From Candidatus Nanopelagicales bacterium (GTDB lineage Bacteria; Actinomycetota; Actinomycetes; S36-B12; GCA-2699445), in contig JBAOHO010000008.1 of assembly GCA_037045355.1 (NCBI GenBank), positions 124,001-188,000 of the forward strand: DNA of 64,000 nt. Reading direction: 5' to 3'. This document shows, piece after piece, positions 16,589-25,319 of this stretch. Position 1 is the stretch's first letter; the number at the start of each line of letters is the position of its first letter. Both the position numbers and the translations under genes were made by a program. The notes under the pieces were generated by a model, which was given only the letters and a program-made list of their open reading frames with translations, had not been told where the DNA came from and ran no database searches.

Positions 16589-17434
16589 ATGCGACCTCGC
16601 GTTGTCGACACAGTGGCGGACATGCAGGCGCGGACGCCTACTGGACACAGAGTCGCCGTGATGACGATGGGCGCCTTGCATCCGGGGCACGCGGCCCTCA
16701 TGGACCTCGCCCGCGATGAGGCCGGGGCTACCGGGGAAGTCGTGGTGTCGATCTTCGTCAACCCCCTGCAGTTCGGTGAGGGCGAGGACTTTGCGCGGTA
16801 TCCCCGCACCTGGGAGCAGGATCTCGACATCTGCGCCGATCACGGGGTCGATGTGGTCTTCGCCCCTACCGCCGACGACCTGTACGCGGGAGGGGCGCAG
16901 ATCACCGTTGACCCGGGCCCGCTCGGCGCAGTACTCGAGGGCGCAGCTCGACCCGGGCACTTCCGGGGCGTACTGACGGTCGTGGCGAAGTTGCTGCACA
17001 TCATGGCGTGCGACACGGCAGTGTTCGGGGAGAAGGACTACCAGCAGCTGGTCCTGATCCGGGCGATGATCGCGACGCTGAACATCCCCACCCGCGCCGT
17101 CGGCGCCCCGACCGTACGCGACTCCGACGGTTTGGCGATGTCCAGCCGCAACGCGTACCTCTCGCCCGCCGAACGCAAGACCGCCACGGCCATCCCCCGC
17201 GCCACCGCCGCCGCTCGGTCGGCCGCGGAACGCGGAGCCAACGCCGAGACTGTGGTGGACGTGGCCACCGACATCCTGCGCGCCGAGCCCGGTGTGGAAC
17301 CTGACTACGTCGTCGTGACCGATCCCGATCTGGGCCCGGCGCCGTCATCGGGACCGGCTCGGCTGCTGGTGGCCGCTCGGGTCGGCCCCCCTCGCCTCCT
17401 GGACAACGTGCCCCTAGTGTTGGCCCCGCGATGA
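16589..17434 (+). CDS. panC: Pantothenate synthetase
   Basis: PanC joins pantoate and beta-alanine using ATP to form pantothenate. The 281-residue protein has the HIGH-like motif HPGH (31-34) after VAVMTMGAL, the substrate loop NPLQFGEGEDFARYPRT, GEKDYQQL, and the KMSKS-like loop MSSRNAYLSP. Length is normal. The stop overlaps the nadB start (ATGA), placing pantothenate and NAD synthesis in one operon with coaX, which uses the product of PanC. Confidence 0.95.
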   Translation: MRPRVVDTVADMQARTPTGHRVAVMTMGALHPGHAALMDLARDEAGATGEVVVSIFVNPLQFGEGEDFARYPRTWEQDLDICADHGVDVVFAPTADDLYAGGAQITVDPGPLGAVLEGAARPGHFRGVLTVVAKLLHIMACDTAVFGEKDYQQLVLIRAMIATLNIPTRAVGAPTVRDSDGLAMSSRNAYLSPAERKTATAIPRATAAARSAAERGANAETVVDVATDILRAEPGVEPDYVVVTDPDLGPAPSSGPARLLVAARVGPPRLLDNVPLVLAPR

Positions 17435-19110
17435 CCATGACACCGCCGCCTCCCACTGCTGCCGGTATCGTGGCTGCCGAGCTGGCGGCCCCGTCACCGG
17501 GGTGGTTCGAGGAATCCGATGTCGTCGTCATCGGCTCCGGAATCGCCGGTCTCAGCCTCGCTCTGCACGCACGCACCCTCGGGTACCGGGTCATGGTCGT
17601 GACCAAGTCGCGGGTCGAGCACGGGTCGACCCAGTGGGCCCAGGGTGGCATCGCGGCGGCCCTCGACGAGGACGACTCCCCGGACGATCACCTGCGGGAC
17701 ACGCTCACCGCCGGTGCCGGTCTGTGCGACGAGGACGCCGTCCGGGTGCTGGTCACGCAGGGCCCCGGGGCCGTTCGAGGCCTGGTGGAGCTGGGCACAC
17801 GTTTCGACCGCACCGCCGGCGGCGATCTCGCCCTGACCCGCGAGGGCGGCCACCTGCGTGACCGGATCGCGCATGCGGGGGGCGACGCCACGGGCCGAGA
17901 AATCGTGCGGGCCCTGGTATCCGCGGTGCACGACGACGACGGCATCACTTTGTACGAACAAGCACTCGCCCTCGACCTGCTGCGCGACGGCGACGGTGCG
18001 GTGCAAGGCATCACGTTGCATGTCATGGAACAAGGGCAACGGGACGGCGTCGGGGCAGTGCTGGCTCCTGCTGTGGTGCTCGCGACCGGGGGCCTCGGTC
18101 AGGTCTTCGCCGCCACCACGAACCCGCTGGTGGCCACCGGCGATGGCATGGCCTTGGCCGCGCGTGCCGGGGCGGTCATGGCCGATCTGGAGTTCGTCCA
18201 GTTCCATCCCACGGTGATGTGGCTGGGCCCTGCCGCGCGCGGGCAGCAGCCGCTGGTGTCGGAGGCGGTGCGCGGTGAGGGGGCGCTGCTGTTGGACCCG
18301 CACGGGCGCCGGTTCATGGTGGACCGACATCCGTTGGCGGAACTCGCCCCCCGCGACGTCGTCGCCAAGGCGATCATGCAGGTCATGCGGGAGTCCGGCG
18401 CTCCACATGTGTGGCTGGACGGGCGGGCACTGGGGGCCGACGTGTGGCGGGAACGATTCCCCACGATTCTGGTGCGCAGCCGTGAGCTGGGTTTCGACCC
18501 GGTCACGCAGTTGGTCCCGGTGGCGCCGGCCCAGCACTACGCCAGTGGCGGTGTTCGCACGGACCTGTCGGGACGCAGTTCCATCCGTGGCCTGTTCGCG
18601 TGCGGGGAAGTCGCGTGCACCGGTGTCCACGGAGCCAACCGTCTGGCGTCGAACTCGCTGCTGGAGGGACTCGTCTTCGCGGAACGTATCGCGGACGTCC
18701 TGGCCACCGGGCTGCCCCGCCGCCGCGAGCCCGTCGCCCGCTCCCAGTCCGAGTTCGTCATGGATGAGGCGGCCCGCCCGTTGGTGCAAAGCGCGATGTC
18801 CGACGGTGTCGGAGTGCTGCGATCAGCGCAGTCCATCGACGCCGCGTTGCGCGAGTTGGATCGTCTCCCCCGGGAGTTTCCGGGAGAAGCGGCGACCGCC
18901 GCCTGGGAGACGAGCAACATCGCCACCGTCGCCACGGTCCTGGCCCACCAGGCGGGGGGCCGGACCGAGACCCGCGGATCACACTGGCGCGAGGATTACC
19001 CAGAGACGGTCCCCGCGTGGGCCGTTCATCAGGCAACGCGATTGGTGGACGGTGAACTCGTCACCGAACTGGCGCCATTGTCGACTCCACGATGGGAGGC
19101 TTGGCCATGA
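17431..19110 (+). CDS. nadB: L-aspartate oxidase
   Basis: NadB oxidises L-aspartate to iminoaspartate with FAD, the first step of de novo NAD synthesis. The 559 residues hold the FAD-binding motif VVVIGSGIAGLSLAL (31-45), the substrate loop STQWAQGGIAAALDEDDS, the HPT motif in FVQFHPTVMW, and CTGVHGANRLASNSLLEGLVF. The ATG overlaps the panC stop and the gene ends in ATGA overlap with nadC. nadA, which normally completes the trio, is not in this window. Confidence 0.95.
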   Translation: MTMTPPPPTAAGIVAAELAAPSPGWFEESDVVVIGSGIAGLSLALHARTLGYRVMVVTKSRVEHGSTQWAQGGIAAALDEDDSPDDHLRDTLTAGAGLCDEDAVRVLVTQGPGAVRGLVELGTRFDRTAGGDLALTREGGHLRDRIAHAGGDATGREIVRALVSAVHDDDGITLYEQALALDLLRDGDGAVQGITLHVMEQGQRDGVGAVLAPAVVLATGGLGQVFAATTNPLVATGDGMALAARAGAVMADLEFVQFHPTVMWLGPAARGQQPLVSEAVRGEGALLLDPHGRRFMVDRHPLAELAPRDVVAKAIMQVMRESGAPHVWLDGRALGADVWRERFPTILVRSRELGFDPVTQLVPVAPAQHYASGGVRTDLSGRSSIRGLFACGEVACTGVHGANRLASNSLLEGLVFAERIADVLATGLPRRREPVARSQSEFVMDEAARPLVQSAMSDGVGVLRSAQSIDAALRELDRLPREFPGEAATAAWETSNIATVATVLAHQAGGRTETRGSHWREDYPETVPAWAVHQATRLVDGELVTELAPLSTPRWEAWP

Positions 19111-19997
19111 GCTGGCACGACATCTCCCCGGCCACCAGGACTGCACTGGTGACTGCCGGACTCGATCCCGAACAGGTGACGACCTTGGTCGGTCGCGCGC
19201 TGGACGAGGACCTCGACGGGGGTGTCGACGTGACCACCGCGGCCACAGTCCCCGACGATCAGACCGCAGTGCTCGACCTGGTGGCACGCCAGCGGGGAGT
19301 CGTCGCAGGCGTACCGGTGGCAGCTGCGGTGTTCGAGACCGTCGGGGGCGACGACTTGACCACGACAATCGGATCGGTGGACGGCACCCGGGTCGGCCCC
19401 GGGGACGTGGTGGTGAGCGCGGCCGGTCGCACGCGGGACCTGCTGCTGGCCGAACGCACCGCTCTCAACCTCCTGTGCCACCTGTCCGGTATCGCGACTC
19501 AGACCGATCGATGGGTGCAGGCGCTGGCGGGTACCGCAGCCAGCGTGCGGGACACCCGCAAGACGACCCCGGGTATGCGGCGTCTGGAGAAGTACGCCGT
19601 GCGCTGCGGCGGCGGCGTCAATCACCGGATGTCGCTGTCAGACGCCGCACTCGTGAAGGACAACCACGTACTGGCCGCGGGGGGTGTCGTTCCGGCTTTC
19701 GACGCTGTGAGGCGCGACTTCCCCGGGCTGCCGATCGAGGTAGAGGTCGACTCGATCGACCAGCTCGAAGAGGTGCTCGTCGCCGGGGCCGATCTGGTGC
19801 TGCTCGACAACTTCACGACCGATCAGATGCGTCAGGCGGTGGCGATCAACGCGGGCCGGGCGCAACTCGAGGCGTCGGGGGGCTTGACCCTCGACATAGC
19901 CGCCGACGTGGGAGCCACTGGCGTGGACTACCTGGCGGTGGGGGCGCTGACGCACAGCGCCCCGGTGCTGGACATCGGCGCGGACCTGCGGAGTTGA
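19107..19997 (+). CDS. nadC: Nicotinate-nucleotide pyrophosphorylase (carboxylating)
   Basis: NadC converts quinolinate and PRPP to nicotinate mononucleotide. The 296 residues contain DLDGGVDVTTAATV, the catalytic TRKTTPGMRRLEKYAV segment, the GGGVNHRMSLSDAALVKDNH motif and the barrel end VGALTHSAPVLDIG. A longer frame opens at 19092, but the ATG at 19107 has a GGGAGG site and forms an ATGA overlap with nadB. coaX follows after one base. Confidence 0.95.
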   Translation: MSWHDISPATRTALVTAGLDPEQVTTLVGRALDEDLDGGVDVTTAATVPDDQTAVLDLVARQRGVVAGVPVAAAVFETVGGDDLTTTIGSVDGTRVGPGDVVVSAAGRTRDLLLAERTALNLLCHLSGIATQTDRWVQALAGTAASVRDTRKTTPGMRRLEKYAVRCGGGVNHRMSLSDAALVKDNHVLAAGGVVPAFDAVRRDFPGLPIEVEVDSIDQLEEVLVAGADLVLLDNFTTDQMRQAVAINAGRAQLEASGGLTLDIAADVGATGVDYLAVGALTHSAPVLDIGADLRS

Positions 19998-19998
19998 C

Positions 19999-20757
19999 AT
20001 GCTGCTGACCATCGACGTCGGAAACACCAACACGGTCCTGGGTCTCTTCGGCGGTCCCGAGCTGATGGAGTCGTGGCGTATCAAGACCGACTCGCGAGCC
20101 ACCGCCGACGAGATGCTCCTGATCTATCGAGGGTTGCTCGAGGGGCAGCCGGGTTTGACCGGGATCTCGTTGTGCTCGACGGTCCCCGCGGTGCTGCACG
20201 AGCTGCGCCTGATGCTGGACCGGTACTTCCCGCGAGTCGACACCGTGATCGTGGAACCGGGGGTACGCACGGGGGTTGCGGTGGTGACCGACAACCCGCG
20301 GGAAGTCGGCGCCGATCGCATCGTCAACACCCTCGCTGTGTTCGAGCGGTACGGCGGACCGGCGATCGTCGTGGACTTCGGGACCTCCACCAACCTCGAC
20401 GTCGTCAGCGCGAAGGGGGAATTCCTCGGCGGGGCACTCGCCCCGGGGATTCAGATCTCGTTGGACGCGTTGGCCGCCCGCGCTGCGCAACTGCGCAAAG
20501 TCGAACTGGTCCGACCTCGGTCTCCCATCGGCCGAAACACGGTCGAGGCCCTCCAATCCGGTGCGTTGTACGGGTTCGCCGGACAGGTGGACGGCTTGGT
20601 TCGTCGCATCACGGCGGAACTCGGTGCGGTCGAGGCGGTCGTGGCGACCGGTGGCCTGGCCGAGATCGTCGTGCCCGAGTCCGAGTCCATCACCCACCAC
20701 GACCCGTACCTGACGTTGCACGGATTGCGGCTGGTGTTCGACCGCAATCGGGACTGA
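19999..20757 (+). CDS. coaX: Type III pantothenate kinase
   Basis: CoaX phosphorylates pantothenate, the first step of CoA synthesis, so it uses the product of panC upstream. The 252-residue ASKHA-fold protein starts with the phosphate loop TIDVGNTNTVLGLF. It then shows GADRIVNTLAVFERYGGPAIVVDFGTST, with the catalytic aspartate region, and GGALAPGIQISLDALAARAAQL. The start lies one base after the nadC stop. Confidence 0.94.
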   Translation: MLLTIDVGNTNTVLGLFGGPELMESWRIKTDSRATADEMLLIYRGLLEGQPGLTGISLCSTVPAVLHELRLMLDRYFPRVDTVIVEPGVRTGVAVVTDNPREVGADRIVNTLAVFERYGGPAIVVDFGTSTNLDVVSAKGEFLGGALAPGIQISLDALAARAAQLRKVELVRPRSPIGRNTVEALQSGALYGFAGQVDGLVRRITAELGAVEAVVATGGLAEIVVPESESITHHDPYLTLHGLRLVFDRNRD

Positions 20758-20788
20758 ACAGGACGGAACCGGGACTGAACGCTGCCGG

Positions 20789-20794
20789 TAAACT
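20789..20794 (+). promoter_or_regulatory. Predicted -10 element of lysS
   Basis: TAAACT is followed by CCCGGG and then the GTG at 20801. There is no Shine-Dalgarno sequence, so a leaderless lysS transcript is likely, in addition to readthrough from coaX. Confidence 0.65.
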
Positions 20795-20800
20795 CCCGGG

Positions 20801-22327
20801 GTGACCGAACACCTGGACACGTCATCCCCAGACGAGGGCCTGCCATCCCCGGATGAGGACCTGCCCGAACAGATGCAGATCCGCCGCGACAAGCGGCAGC
20901 GCCTGCTCGACAGTGGTCGGCAGCCCTACCCCGTCACCGTTCCAGTCACTCACAGCATCGAGCAGGTCCGCGACACCTTCGACGAGGTCGCGGCGGGGCA
21001 GACCACGGGCCAGTTCGTGACAGTCGCCGGCCGCGTGCTGTTCATCCGCAACACCGGCAAACTGTGCTTTGCGAGTCTGCGCTCCGGGGCGGGCGCCGCA
21101 GTGCAGGCGATGATCTCGTTGGACCGCGTCGGGGAGCAGTCGCTCGCCGACTGGAAGCACGAGGTCGACCTGGGCGATCAGGTGTGGGTCACCGGCGAAG
21201 TGGGAGCGTCGCGGCGCGGTGAACTCAGCATCTTCGTGACTGACTGGGGTTTCGCGGCCAAGGCACTACGTCCACTTCCCGTCGCCCACAAGTCGCTCAG
21301 CGAGGAGACCAGGGTCCGGCAACGCCATCTGGACCTGATCATGAACGAGGAGGCCCGCACAGTGGCGCGGCAGCGGATCGCGACGCTCGCCAGTCTGCGT
21401 GCGTCACTGACTTCCCGTGGGTTCCTCGAAGTCGAGACCCCGATCCTGCAGACCTTGCAGGGCGGCGCGAGCGCGCGCCCGTTCGTGACGCATATGAATG
21501 CCTATGACATCGACCTGTTCCTGCGGATCGCCCCCGAGCTCTACTTGAAGAGGTGCGTGGTGGGTGGCATCGAAAAGGTCTTCGACATCAACCGCAACTT
21601 CCGCAACGAAGGCGCGGACTCCACCCATTCCCCGGAGTTCGGGATGCTGGAGTTCTACGAGGCCTACGCCGACTACAACGACGGTGCCGCCCGCACCCGG
21701 GAACTGATCCAGGAGGCCGCTCAGGCGGTCTGTGGATCACTGACCGTGACGCACGCCGATGGCAGCGTTCACGACCTGTCCGGTGAGTGGGAGCGGATCT
21801 CGCTCTTCGACGCCGTCTCACAAGCGGTCGGGCGCCGGATCACCCCGCAGACGCCGAGGGCCGAGTTGGCGGATCTGTGCGCAGCGGCAGAGATCGACCT
21901 CGACCCCGGTTGGGTCCCGGGTCGACTGGTCGAGGAACTCTTCGAGCACTACGTCGTCCCGCAGTTCACCGGTCCGACGTTCGTGTGTGACTATCCCGTC
22001 GACACCTCCCCCTTGACCCGGGATCACCGCAGCATCCCCGGTGTCGTCGAGAAGTGGGACCTCTACGTCGGCGGATTCGAGTTGGCCACCGGGTACTCCG
22101 AACTGACCGACCCCGTCATCCAGCGCGAGAGACTGCTGGCTCAGGCCGAGTTGGGCGCGCATGGTGATGTCGAGGCCATGCCGCTGGACGAGGACTTCCT
22201 GGCGGCACTCGAGCAGGGCATGCCACCAAGCGCAGGTGTGGGACTGGGTATCGACCGCCTCCTGATGGTGCTGACCGGACTCGGTATCCGCGAGACGATC
22301 CTGTTCCCTTTGGTGAAACCGCTGTGA
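20801..22327 (+). CDS. lysS: Lysyl-tRNA synthetase, class II
   Basis: LysS charges tRNA-Lys with lysine. The 508 residues comprise an N-terminal OB-fold anticodon-binding domain (about 60-165, with FVTVAGRVLFIRNTGKLCFASL) and a class II catalytic core. Motif 1 is in GFLEVETPILQ, motif 2 is FDINRNFRNEGADSTHSPEFGMLEFYEAYADY, and motif 3 is GVGLGIDRLLMVLTG. The KPL end is typical. Part of the acidic N-terminus (about 25 residues) is extra relative to many homologues but follows from the well-supported GTG. The stop overlaps argA (GTGA). Confidence 0.95.
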   Translation: MTEHLDTSSPDEGLPSPDEDLPEQMQIRRDKRQRLLDSGRQPYPVTVPVTHSIEQVRDTFDEVAAGQTTGQFVTVAGRVLFIRNTGKLCFASLRSGAGAAVQAMISLDRVGEQSLADWKHEVDLGDQVWVTGEVGASRRGELSIFVTDWGFAAKALRPLPVAHKSLSEETRVRQRHLDLIMNEEARTVARQRIATLASLRASLTSRGFLEVETPILQTLQGGASARPFVTHMNAYDIDLFLRIAPELYLKRCVVGGIEKVFDINRNFRNEGADSTHSPEFGMLEFYEAYADYNDGAARTRELIQEAAQAVCGSLTVTHADGSVHDLSGEWERISLFDAVSQAVGRRITPQTPRAELADLCAAAEIDLDPGWVPGRLVEELFEHYVVPQFTGPTFVCDYPVDTSPLTRDHRSIPGVVEKWDLYVGGFELATGYSELTDPVIQRERLLAQAELGAHGDVEAMPLDEDFLAALEQGMPPSAGVGLGIDRLLMVLTGLGIRETILFPLVKPL

Positions 22328-22839
22328 GCGTCGGGGCCCCTGGTGACGTCTCGCTGCGGCCTGCTCGAACCGTGGACATCGCGGAGGTCCGGCGCCTCGT
22401 CGACCTGTACGCGCCCGACAGACGCCTGCTGAGCAAGGCGACCGTGACGCTGTATGAAGATGTCCAGGAGTTTGTCGTTGCCGAACTCGGCGGCCGTGTC
22501 GTGGGGTGCGGTGCGCTGCATGTGATGTGGCAGGACCTGGCCGAGGTGCGGACCTTGGCCGTCGACCCCGACTACCTCGGAATGGGTATCGGCGGCCAAC
22601 TTCTGGAGGAGTTGGTCCAACGGGGTCGAGACCTCGGGGTATCCCGGATCTTCGTGCTGACCTTCGAGGCGCGCTTCTTCAGTCGTTTCGGATTCACCAT
22701 CATGGCCGAACCTGCGGTGTCCCCCGATGTCTTCGCGGAGTTGCTGCAGTCCGAGGATGAAGGTGTCGCGGAGTTCCTCGACCTCGAACGAGTCAAACCG
22801 AACACCCTGGGCAACAACCGCATGATTCTGCGGATGTAG
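22324..22839 (+). CDS. argA: Amino-acid N-acetyltransferase (GNAT-type N-acetylglutamate synthase)
   Basis: This 171-residue stand-alone GNAT protein resembles the mycobacterial ArgA (Rv2747 family). That enzyme acetylates glutamate for arginine synthesis and lacks the kinase-like domain of Escherichia coli ArgA. Visible motifs are TLYEDVQEFVVAE, GCGALHVMWQDLAEVRTLAV, the acetyl-CoA loop GMGIGGQLLEELVQRG, FEARFFSRFGF and the end EFLDLERVKPNTLGNNRMIL. The GTG overlaps the lysS stop by four bases. Confidence 0.88.
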   Translation: MSVGAPGDVSLRPARTVDIAEVRRLVDLYAPDRRLLSKATVTLYEDVQEFVVAELGGRVVGCGALHVMWQDLAEVRTLAVDPDYLGMGIGGQLLEELVQRGRDLGVSRIFVLTFEARFFSRFGFTIMAEPAVSPDVFAELLQSEDEGVAEFLDLERVKPNTLGNNRMILRM

Positions 22840-22840
22840 G

Positions 22841-23542
22841 TCACCGCAGCAGCCCGGCTGCCGTCAGTGCCGCACGTAGTTCACCCGGACCGACGGTTCG
22901 CGCGGCCGCCCACCCGGCAGCTTGGGCTGCCGCGACATTTACTGGGTTGTCGTCCGCGAAGAACACGGCATGCGGTGGCACCTGGAGTTCTCGGGTGACC
23001 CGGGCGAATACCTCCGGGTCAGGCTTCGCGACACCGAGTCGGAACGAGACGAATTCCTTGTCCAGTAGTTCCGACAGGCGCATCTCCTCCCACATCAGCG
23101 GCCAGTGGATTTCGTTGGAATTGCTCAGGCATCCGGTGGTCAGTTCCGGCCGCAAATCCGTCAAAATCCCGGCGACCTCGGGAAATACTCCCTGGGGCCA
23201 CGATCGGAAAGCCTCCAGGTACTCGGGGGGCGTCAATGGCAGTTCCCATTGCGCTACCATCCGCTGCGCGAAGTCGATGGCGGTGCACTTTCCGGTCTCG
23301 AATTGTTGGACATGCGGACTGTGTATCCACGCCTGCCACAAGTCGGCCTGCTGTCGGGCGTCTGTCGCAGTGATTCCCGGCAGTCCGGGCAGATCGACAA
23401 GGACCCCGCCCACATCGAAGAGGACAACGTCGATCGAGGCTGCCTGCCGTGGCGATCCGGGCCCTTCGTCGTGCACAGTCAGCGATTCTGGCAGAACCCG
23501 AGGAAGCAGCGTCCTGACCCGCCACCCGTGGATGCTGGTCAC
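22841..23542 (-). CDS. HAD-superfamily hydrolase
   Basis: This 233-residue HAD phosphatase has motif I DVVLFDVGGVLVD at about 38-50, motif II in GCLSNSN, motif III lysine in GVAKPDPEVFARV and motif IV FFADDNPVNVAAAQAAGW. The cap insertion is helical, as in class I HADs with sugar-phosphate or halo-acid substrates. The substrate is unknown. About 35 extra N-terminal residues precede motif I, but the GTG at 23542 has a strong GAGGAGG site and is kept. It converges with argA across one base. Confidence 0.82.
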   Translation of the reverse strand: MTSIHGWRVRTLLPRVLPESLTVHDEGPGSPRQAASIDVVLFDVGGVLVDLPGLPGITATDARQQADLWQAWIHSPHVQQFETGKCTAIDFAQRMVAQWELPLTPPEYLEAFRSWPQGVFPEVAGILTDLRPELTTGCLSNSNEIHWPLMWEEMRLSELLDKEFVSFRLGVAKPDPEVFARVTRELQVPPHAVFFADDNPVNVAAAQAAGWAAARTVGPGELRAALTAAGLLR

Positions 23543-23714
23543 GCCCGGTCCTCCTCGCCCTGGGTCCTCCGGGAGCCCGATGCCGTGGGCATGGTGTGGT
23601 GGAATCGAGGAGCCCTCAGCGGAGAATCCGATTCCCCGGGCAATTTCGGCGAATAGAGGCGGACGGCGATATCATTCGGCGAAATACACACAACGGGGAC
23701 CGGCAGGAGAACAT

Positions 23715-24044
23715 ATGGCCCGCAAGGTCCAAATCGTCCTTGAGGATGACATCAACGGCGGAATCGCTGACGAAACTGTCACCTTTGCTCTGGACGGCAC
23801 CACCTATGAGATCGACCTCTCCAGCAGTAATGCCGATGAGTTGCGAAGGGCTCTGAGCCCCTACACCCGAGCTGGTCGCAAAGTCACGAAGTCACGGACC
23901 CGCCGACCTGCTCCCGGGGCTGGTGGCGGCACCGGCAAGTCCGGTGAGGTGCGGGCCTGGGCGCGCGCCAACGGGATACCGGTGAGTGCCCGTGGCCGGG
24001 TGGGGGCAGACGTCGTCGCCCAATACGAAGCCGCTCACCGCTGA
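23715..24044 (+). CDS. lsr2: Nucleoid-associated protein Lsr2
   Basis: Lsr2 is an H-NS-like xenogeneic silencer that bridges AT-rich DNA. The 109 residues show the N-terminal dimerisation domain (ARKVQIVLEDDINGG and the conserved strand TYEIDLSSSNADELRRAL), a basic linker, and the DNA-binding domain ending VRAWARANGIPVSARGRVGADVV with the RGR minor-groove clamp. The frame opens far upstream. The ATG at 23715 is chosen because it has an AGGAG site and gives the usual length. lsr2 close to lysS is a common actinobacterial order. Confidence 0.95.
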   Translation: MARKVQIVLEDDINGGIADETVTFALDGTTYEIDLSSSNADELRRALSPYTRAGRKVTKSRTRRPAPGAGGGTGKSGEVRAWARANGIPVSARGRVGADVVAQYEAAHR

Positions 24045-24078
24045 GGCCCGATCCGAGAGTTCGCCCTGGGCTCCGGAT

Positions 24079-25239
24079 TCAGGCGTCCAACACCGATCGG
24101 TAGACCTCCACGGTCCGTCGCGCGATCGCGTCCCAGCCGAACTCCTCGACGGCCCGACGCCGCCCGGCGCTGCCCAAGGAACCCGCCAGAGCCGGATCGG
24201 CCGCCACCCGGTTCACCTGGGTGGCGAGGGCTGCCTCGAACGTTCCCGGGTCGTCCTCGTCGTAGTGCACGAGCAAGCCGGTGCCGTCGGTGACGACCTC
24301 GGGAATCCCACCCACGTCGCTGGCCACCACCGCTGTCTCGCACGCCATGGCTTCGAGGTTGACGATGCCCTGCGGCTCGTAGACCGACGGACACACGAAC
24401 GCTGTCGCCCGGGTGTAGAACTGCACAACCTCGGGTCGGGACAGTTGTTCTTCGATCCAGATCACGGAATCTGCCCCCCTGCTGGCTCGCAGCGCCGCCA
24501 CCTGACGGGTGACTTCCTCCCCCAACTCCGGCGTGTCCGGAGATGAGGCGCACAGAACCAGCCGCAGGCCAGGGTCGAACTGCTCCGCCGCGCGCAGCAG
24601 ATGCGGTAGCCCTTTCTGCCGCGTGATCCTCCCCACGAAGAGAGCGAACGGTTCATCGGGGTCCACGCCATGCGCGGTCAACGCGTCTGTTGTGTTGGCC
24701 GGGCGGTAGAAGTCAGTGTCGATGCCGTTGTGCACCACATACACGCGGTCCGGGTCGACGAATGGGTAGCAGTCCAGCACGTCGGCCTTCATGCCCGCGC
24801 TCACGGCGATGATGGCTGCCGCCTCCCGATACGCGGCTCGCTCGACCCAAGAGGAGATGCGGTAGCCCCCACCGAGCTGCTCCTCCTTCCACGGTCGCCG
24901 TGGCTCCAGCGAATGCGCGGTGATCACATGCGGTGCACCTTGCAGCAGCCCCGCAAGATGACCGGCCATGTTGGCGTACCAGGTGTGCGAATGCATGATG
25001 TCCATCCCGGCGCTGTCACCGGCCATCAGCAGATCAACGCCGAGCGTCTGAAGTGCGAAGTTCGCGTCACCCAACTCCGCCGGGGGGTTCCACGCCACCG
25101 CGTCGGGCCGCGGGGGTCCGAAGCACTCCACCGTCACGTCGGCGAGCTGCCGCAGCTGCGCGACGAGGTACTCGACGTGGACTCCCGCACCACCGTAGAT
25201 GTCCGGTGGCCATTCCCTGGTCATGATCCCGATATGCAC
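24079..25239 (-). CDS. glgM: GT4 glycosyltransferase, alpha-maltose-1-phosphate/glycogen synthase
   Basis: The 386-residue GT-B glycosyltransferase begins IGIMTREWPPDIYGGAGVHVEYL, the opening of actinobacterial GlgA/GlgM (Rv1212c type). It carries the acceptor loop SHTWYANMAGHLAG, the hinge FVGRITRQKGLPHLL, and the nucleotide-sugar motif CPSVYEPQGIVNLEAMACETAVVAS with the catalytic EX7E pattern. The family uses ADP-glucose to make maltose-1-phosphate for alpha-glucan synthesis. It diverges from glgC, which makes ADP-glucose. The GTG has no Shine-Dalgarno sequence but has TAGGCT 6 bases upstream. Confidence 0.9.
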   Translation of the reverse strand: MHIGIMTREWPPDIYGGAGVHVEYLVAQLRQLADVTVECFGPPRPDAVAWNPPAELGDANFALQTLGVDLLMAGDSAGMDIMHSHTWYANMAGHLAGLLQGAPHVITAHSLEPRRPWKEEQLGGGYRISSWVERAAYREAAAIIAVSAGMKADVLDCYPFVDPDRVYVVHNGIDTDFYRPANTTDALTAHGVDPDEPFALFVGRITRQKGLPHLLRAAEQFDPGLRLVLCASSPDTPELGEEVTRQVAALRASRGADSVIWIEEQLSRPEVVQFYTRATAFVCPSVYEPQGIVNLEAMACETAVVASDVGGIPEVVTDGTGLLVHYDEDDPGTFEAALATQVNRVAADPALAGSLGSAGRRRAVEEFGWDAIARRTVEVYRSVLDA

Positions 25240-25245
25240 GGCAGG

Positions 25246-25251
25246 AGCCTA
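25246..25251 (-). promoter_or_regulatory. Predicted -10 element of glgM
   Basis: On the minus strand TAGGCT lies 6 bases before the glgM GTG at 25239. It is one of a divergent pair with the glgC element at 25308-25313. Confidence 0.6.
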
Positions 25252-25307
25252 TGGGGGATGGGACCCAGGTGGCGCGGCGTCGGTCGCGTTATTCGTGGCG
25301 GGGTGGA

Positions 25308-25313
25308 TAGGGT
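25308..25313 (+). promoter_or_regulatory. Predicted -10 element of glgC
   Basis: TAGGGT lies 6 bases before the glgC GTG at 25320, with no Shine-Dalgarno sequence. The two divergent -10 elements are about 57 bp apart, so their upstream regions overlap and coordinated control is plausible. Confidence 0.65.
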
Positions 25314-25319
25314 GGTCAG

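Noticed and set aside
18275..20008. 577-codon + strand frame across nadB and nadC
   Set aside because: It is out of frame with two well-conserved enzymes and is Arg/Ser/Pro-rich noise.
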